Below are positions 31,857 to 35,227 of a DNA stretch of 35,227 bases, piece after piece. The notes under the pieces were generated by a model. The model saw nothing but the letters and a program-made list of their open reading frames with translations, was not told the DNA's origin and searched no databases. This stretch comes from Bacillota bacterium (GTDB lineage Bacteria > Bacillota > Bacilli > Alicyclobacillales > SLC66), in the NCBI GenBank assembly GCA_021793015.1, contig JAJYTO010000010.1:1-35227 (forward strand). The letters are read 5' to 3'. The translations under genes were made by a program, and so were the position numbers. Within the stretch, counting starts at the first letter, position 1, and each line of letters starts with the position of its first letter.

Positions 31857-33388
31857 ATGCTCCCCAGGCAGACAGCGTGCTCCTTGCACAGCAACGTATC
31901 GTTTGCAAACTGCGGATCGACGACAGGATAGTCCGTGCGATAGTGCGCTCCGCGACTCTCTCTGCGCGCCAGTGCGGACTTGACGATCAAAGACGCAGTC
32001 ACAACGACGGAAGACTGCGGATCATGCCGCTCCATCTCACTGAGCGTGCGAAGTCCTTCCTGCAATGAAGCAGCGCAACGTTCAATTCCGGCTGAACGCC
32101 ACAAGATAGTCTGCACTTGATGCAGCGCATCTGGAGAAGCGGAGGACAACTCACGCCCCGCCGCGAACCGCACCGACCCTTCCCTTTGTCCGCGTCGCTC
32201 CGTCGACGAATCCTCCTTCATCGCACGGGCGAGTTCAAAGGCCGTCACCAGACACTCCAGCAGAGAATTGCTGGCAAGGCGGTTGGCGCCATGCACACCC
32301 GTGCAGGCCGCCTCACCGAGCGCATACAGGCCGGGAACATTTGTCTGGCCCGACAGCGAAGCGGCAATCCCGCCCATCATAAAATGGGCGGCTGGAGACA
32401 CAGGCAGCGGCGTCGTTTGCGGATCAATGCCGCGCGCCCTGCAGTATTCATGAATCGTGGGAAAGCGCGCTGAAAAGTCGGAAATCAGCGTCGTATCCAG
32501 ATACACGTCGCCCGTCAGCGACTGGTGTCGGTAGATCGCGCGCGCAACCACATCGCGCGGCGCCAGATCGCCAGCGCCGTTTGTCATGACAGGACGCCCC
32601 GCCGCGTCAATCAGTCGGGCGCCAGCACCCCGCACCGCCTCCGATACGAGAAATGGAGGACTGTCCGCAACCGCGAGCGCCGTCGGGTGAAATTGGACAA
32701 ATTCCAGGTTGCGCACCTGCGCACCCGCCTCATAGGCCAATGCGACGCCGTCTCCCAGCGCCCCCGGCGGATTGGTTGTTCGCGAAAACAGCTGGCCGCT
32801 TCCCCCCGTCGCCAGGATAACCGCGCGGCGCGCCAACCAGGCGACCCTGGAGCCAGGCGACCCGCTCTCGATCGCCAGCGCTCCCGCCACCCGCCCGCCG
32901 TGATCTTTCAGCAGCTTGCCCACCTGAACATTGTCAACCTGCAAGAGATTCGAACGCCCCGCCAGCAGCCGTCGAACCGTCTCCAGGATATGGCGGCCAG
33001 TCGCGTCGCCGCCGGCGTGCAGTATCCGATGGGCGCCATGTGCGCCCTCCAGCCCGAGCGCCAGATCGCCAGCTTCATTGCGGTCAAACGACACGCCGCT
33101 GTCCATCAGCCACCGCATCAGTTGCGGCGCTCGCGAAGCCAGCAGCGACACGGCATCCGGGTTGCACAGTCCACTGCCCGCCAGCAGAGTGTCAGCCGCA
33201 TGGCGTAGAGGAGAATCCTCCCTGCTCATGGCGGCGGCGACACCACCCTGCGCCGCGAAAGAATTGCTCCCCTGCGCAGATTCCTTTGACAGCAGCGCGA
33301 CATCGCCCAGTTCGCACAGTGCATAGGCGACAGTGCTGCCTGCCAGACCGCTGCCAACAACGACGAAGTCAGCCTCCCTGACCTTCAT
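31853..33388 (-). CDS. nadB: L-aspartate oxidase
   Basis: 511 residues. This FAD enzyme oxidises L-aspartate to iminoaspartate, the substrate of NadA. Motifs: VVVGSGLAGSTVAY (FAD-binding, about 9-22), NSFAAQGGVAAAM, HRILHAGGDATGRHI, FVQFHPTAL, and the C-terminal FAD region GLYALGEAACTGVHGANRLA. ATG 33388 overlaps the nadC stop by four bases, so the two are translationally coupled. The stop codon lies inside a repeat-derived palindrome. Confidence 0.97.
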   Translation of the reverse strand: MKVREADFVVVGSGLAGSTVAYALCELGDVALLSKESAQGSNSFAAQGGVAAAMSREDSPLRHAADTLLAGSGLCNPDAVSLLASRAPQLMRWLMDSGVSFDRNEAGDLALGLEGAHGAHRILHAGGDATGRHILETVRRLLAGRSNLLQVDNVQVGKLLKDHGGRVAGALAIESGSPGSRVAWLARRAVILATGGSGQLFSRTTNPPGALGDGVALAYEAGAQVRNLEFVQFHPTALAVADSPPFLVSEAVRGAGARLIDAAGRPVMTNGAGDLAPRDVVARAIYRHQSLTGDVYLDTTLISDFSARFPTIHEYCRARGIDPQTTPLPVSPAAHFMMGGIAASLSGQTNVPGLYALGEAACTGVHGANRLASNSLLECLVTAFELARAMKEDSSTERRGQREGSVRFAAGRELSSASPDALHQVQTILWRSAGIERCAASLQEGLRTLSEMERHDPQSSVVVTASLIVKSALARRESRGAHYRTDYPVVDPQFANDTLLCKEHAVCLGSM

Positions 33389-34248
33389 TCCCGCATTCCT
33401 CTCCTGTCAGCGGTGAGCTCAATATCCATGCCGACATCTACGCTGACTGCCGAATGAGTGAGCGCCCCCATCGAAATATAGTCCACCCCCGTCTCGGCCA
33501 CTTCCCGAATGCGCGCGAGCGTCATGTTGCCTGACGCTTCCAGCCGCGCACGGCCGCGCGTCTGCTGAACTGCCTGGCGCAATCTGCCGGTGTCCATGTT
33601 GTCAAGCAAAATCACATCCGCACCCGCCTCCAGCGCAAGTTCCAATTGCTCAAGCGTGTCGACTTCAACCTCCGTCTTTAGCGAGAGCGCGTTGGAGCGA
33701 TGGGCGAGCGCCAGCGCCTCGCTCACTCCGCCCGCAAGAGCGATGTGATTGTCCTTGAGCAGAATCATGTCATCCAGGCCGAAGCGGTGATTGTGCCCGC
33801 CTCCCATGCGCACCGCGTATTTTTCAAGACTGCGCCAGCCTGGCGTGGTCTTGCGCGTGTCGAGAATCTTGACGCCAGTTCCCCGTACGCGCTCCACCGC
33901 CTCTCTGGTCAATGTGGCGATACCGCTCAGACGACCGAGAAAGTTCAGCGCCGTACGCTCTCCATACAGCAGCGCGCGGGCATTGCCCGCCACTTCACAG
34001 ACGATCACCCGCTCCGCCGCATCGTCGCCGTCTGGCACATGCACCGTCACCTGCAGCGCTGGATCGAGCGTATGAAATACAGCCTCGACAAGTGGCGTCC
34101 CCGCCACGCGCGCCGCCTGTTTGATCCAAATCTGCCCGTTCGCCTGCGCGTCGGCAGCGACAATGAGGTCCGTCGTACAGTCCCCGCGTCCGATGTCCTC
34201 CGCCAACGCCAATCGAATGAGTTTTCTGACAGAGTCAGTCAGAAACAC
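33385..34248 (-). CDS. nadC: Nicotinate-nucleotide pyrophosphorylase (quinolinate phosphoribosyltransferase)
   Basis: 287 residues from GTG 34248, which gives the usual N-terminus (RKLIRLALAEDIGRGDCTTD); the frame is open to 34311 but that part matches nothing. A G-rich stretch GGTGGGG lies just before the GTG. It turns quinolinate and PRPP into nicotinate mononucleotide. Motifs: ERTALNFLGRLSGIATLTR, DTRKTTPGWRSLEKYAV, GGGHNHRFGLDDMILLKDNH, LEASGNM and VDYISMGALTHS. It is the first gene of the operon. A 17-bp palindrome lies about 60-100 bases upstream. Confidence 0.96.
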   Translation of the reverse strand: MFLTDSVRKLIRLALAEDIGRGDCTTDLIVAADAQANGQIWIKQAARVAGTPLVEAVFHTLDPALQVTVHVPDGDDAAERVIVCEVAGNARALLYGERTALNFLGRLSGIATLTREAVERVRGTGVKILDTRKTTPGWRSLEKYAVRMGGGHNHRFGLDDMILLKDNHIALAGGVSEALALAHRSNALSLKTEVEVDTLEQLELALEAGADVILLDNMDTGRLRQAVQQTRGRARLEASGNMTLARIREVAETGVDYISMGALTHSAVSVDVGMDIELTADRRGMRE

Positions 34249-34306
34249 GATTCCCCACCATTCCCTTCCTCCACCGATCAGCCTGATGAAGCAGCGCACA
34301 TGAAAT

Positions 34307-34348
34307 AGCAAACTAGTGTATATACAAAAGAATATACACTAGTTTGCT
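34307..34348. promoter_or_regulatory. 17-bp perfect palindrome upstream of nadC, candidate operator
   Basis: AGCAAACTAGTGTATAT (34307-34323) and its exact complement (34332-34348) are separated by 8 bases. It lies 59-100 bases before GTG 34248 in AT-rich DNA where the nadC promoter is expected. It could be a repressor site (NAD genes in Bacilli are controlled by NiaR/YrxA) or a leader stem-loop. I cannot match it to a known NiaR site with confidence. Confidence 0.6.
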
Positions 34349-34421
34349 GCAAATAGCTCTCTATTCGCGCGCTCCCTATTCCAAAGTTCTCTGTACCCTG
34401 CTTGCATGTGCTTTCAATGCG

Positions 34422-34567
34422 TGTCCGAAAAGGGTCGAGGTAAGACGCTTGCAGGGGATTGGTGAAGCCCGGGCAGGCGCGCGCAGTGTACATGTAGGGT
34501 ACATGAGCACGCCTGTTCGGCGCAAGCCGAGCCCCTGCAGCGCGGAGTTCTCGACCCTTTTCGGACA
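34422..34567. mobile_element. 146-bp MITE-like element with 18-bp terminal inverted repeats
   Basis: TGTCCGAAAAGGGTCGAG (34422-34439) is repeated as exact complement at 34550-34567. Inside, GCAGGGG (34451-34457) pairs with CCCCTGC (34532-34538) and CAGGCG (34474-34479) with CGCCTG (34510-34515), so the whole element can fold into a single hairpin. No open frame of interest is inside and no clear target duplication is visible. It could instead be a complex terminator for the symporter gene. Confidence 0.55.
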
Positions 34568-34600
34568 ACCTCTTGCAGTGTCACTGCTGCAGACGGTCGA

Positions 34601-35227
34601 TCATGAAGCGCATTCCGATGACGCCGCGGGAACAGCCGCCGCCGTTCGCCGCACGCCCATCGTCACCGCCATGAACGCCACGACGACCCCACTGCAAAAC
34701 AGCGCTCCCCGAAGCCCTGGCGCGGACGACCATAAAACGATGAGCGTCGCCCAAAAGATCACCGCGATCGCTAACAGCATAGTTGCCCGCTTGTTGTGTT
34801 TCCACTCCATGGGTTGGCCTGTTATTGCCATTTCCAGAACAGTTGCGACAACCAGGGCGATCATGGAGACGCTGAGACCCACCCACATGGGGTTGACGCC
34901 CCAGAGAAACGCTGTTGCAGAAAATCCGGTTCCCGCATTCCAGAGCAGGCTGCTCGCCACACCGAGCGACATCGACCACAGGACCGCGCGTTTCGTCGCT
35001 GCCGGCCACAGAAAGAACGCGATGGTCGGAGCAAATATGGCCGCGCTGCGAATCGTCTGCCCGAACACGCGCCACCAAGCCAACTCATCAGGCCGCAGCA
35101 GCGCGACGACAATCACAAGCGCACCCTGGATCAACAGTCCATATTGAGTGAGACGCCGCACGTTGGAGCCCTGCGCAAGAAGTCCTGCGCGGTCCTGCGT
35201 ACGCGCCCGAAACAGATCGGCGCCCAG
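34601..35227 (-). CDS. Sodium:solute symporter family protein, C-terminal part
   Basis: The frame is open to the window edge, so about 208 C-terminal residues are seen; GTG 35161 is not the real start. GADLFRARTQDRAGLLAQGS resembles the SSS-family cytoplasmic loop (D-I-F/Y-R-P... pattern), followed by about five hydrophobic segments (YGLLIQGALVIVVALL, IFAPTIAFFLWPAATKRAVL, MWVGLSVSMIALVVATVL, TMLLAIAVIFWATLIVLW and ALFCSGVVVAFMAVTMGV). SSS proteins couple sodium entry to uptake of sugars, amino acids, pantothenate or organic acids. The substrate cannot be told from this part. Confidence 0.7.
   Translation of the reverse strand: MGADLFRARTQDRAGLLAQGSNVRRLTQYGLLIQGALVIVVALLRPDELAWWRVFGQTIRSAAIFAPTIAFFLWPAATKRAVLWSMSLGVASSLLWNAGTGFSATAFLWGVNPMWVGLSVSMIALVVATVLEMAITGQPMEWKHNKRATMLLAIAVIFWATLIVLWSSAPGLRGALFCSGVVVAFMAVTMGVRRTAAAVPAASSECAS

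Larger units (their letters stand above)
34249..34600. other. Spacer between the symporter gene and nadC
   Basis: It holds the 17-bp palindrome and the MITE-like element described separately. Nothing else recognisable is present; a clear -35/-10 pair for nadC was not found. Confidence 0.5.

Overview
The window looks like a chromosomal piece of a moderately GC-rich Bacillota, most likely a Bacilli of the Alicyclobacillaceae type. This is inferred from gene content: a CitR/CitA-like divergent pair, a YtrABC-like GntR-ABC operon, PcrA helicase, an S-layer-homology protein with YcdB-type repeats, strong AGGAGG-type ribosome sites and many GTG/TTG starts. No rRNA or tRNA gene was seen. The species cannot be read from the sequence alone.

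Layout. 1-764: 3' end of a TnpB-type insertion element with its right-end hairpin. 862-3711: GntR regulator, ABC ATPase and ABC-2 permease in one operon. 3712-4327: repeat-rich spacer. 4328-4891: Uma2-type nuclease. 4911-8654 (minus): a compact chaperone operon, GrpE-like, DnaK-like and J-domain/TPR. 8844-9548 (minus): DinB-like protein. 9601-11781: LysR regulator divergent from a CitA-like citrate synthase. 11932-13063 (minus): rhodanese and a two-domain protein disulfide oxidoreductase whose second active site is interrupted by an in-frame UGA, behind a promoter with a CsoR/CstR-like operator. 13403-15400: IS607-like remnant (MerR-type HTH, divergent TnpB). 15415-17874: malate synthase facing an IclR regulator. 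18032-18592: second Uma2 paralogue. 19284-20458: two unrecognised envelope proteins. 20928-23324: YcdB/SLH exoprotein. 23596-25065: methyltransferase. 25219-26871: glutaminyl-tRNA synthetase. 27224-30486: PcrA helicase and an APH-fold kinase-like protein. 30743-34248 (minus): nadC-nadB-nadA. 34601-35227: C-terminal part of a sodium:solute symporter.

The strongest candidate for something new is at 11932-12591. The protein aligns end to end with archaeal-type protein disulfide oxidoreductases, but the first cysteine of its C-terminal CPYC motif is a TGA codon, followed at the right distance by a small GC-rich hairpin with a G-starting loop that fits a bacterial SECIS element. It probably encodes a selenoprotein (U-P-Y-C). 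It is co-transcribed with a rhodanese, and the promoter spacer contains a perfect palindrome of the type bound by CsoR/CstR repressors, which suggests a persulfide or sulfide-responsive thiol/selenol system.

A second theme is structured repeats. Three copies of a hairpin family (near 4000, 20690 and 30560) keep perfect 17-19 bp arms although the arm sequences differ, which is compensatory change. One copy has been enlarged by 29-bp tandem repeats. A second palindrome family overlaps the stop codons of two minus-strand genes, and a MITE-like 146-bp element lies upstream of nadC.
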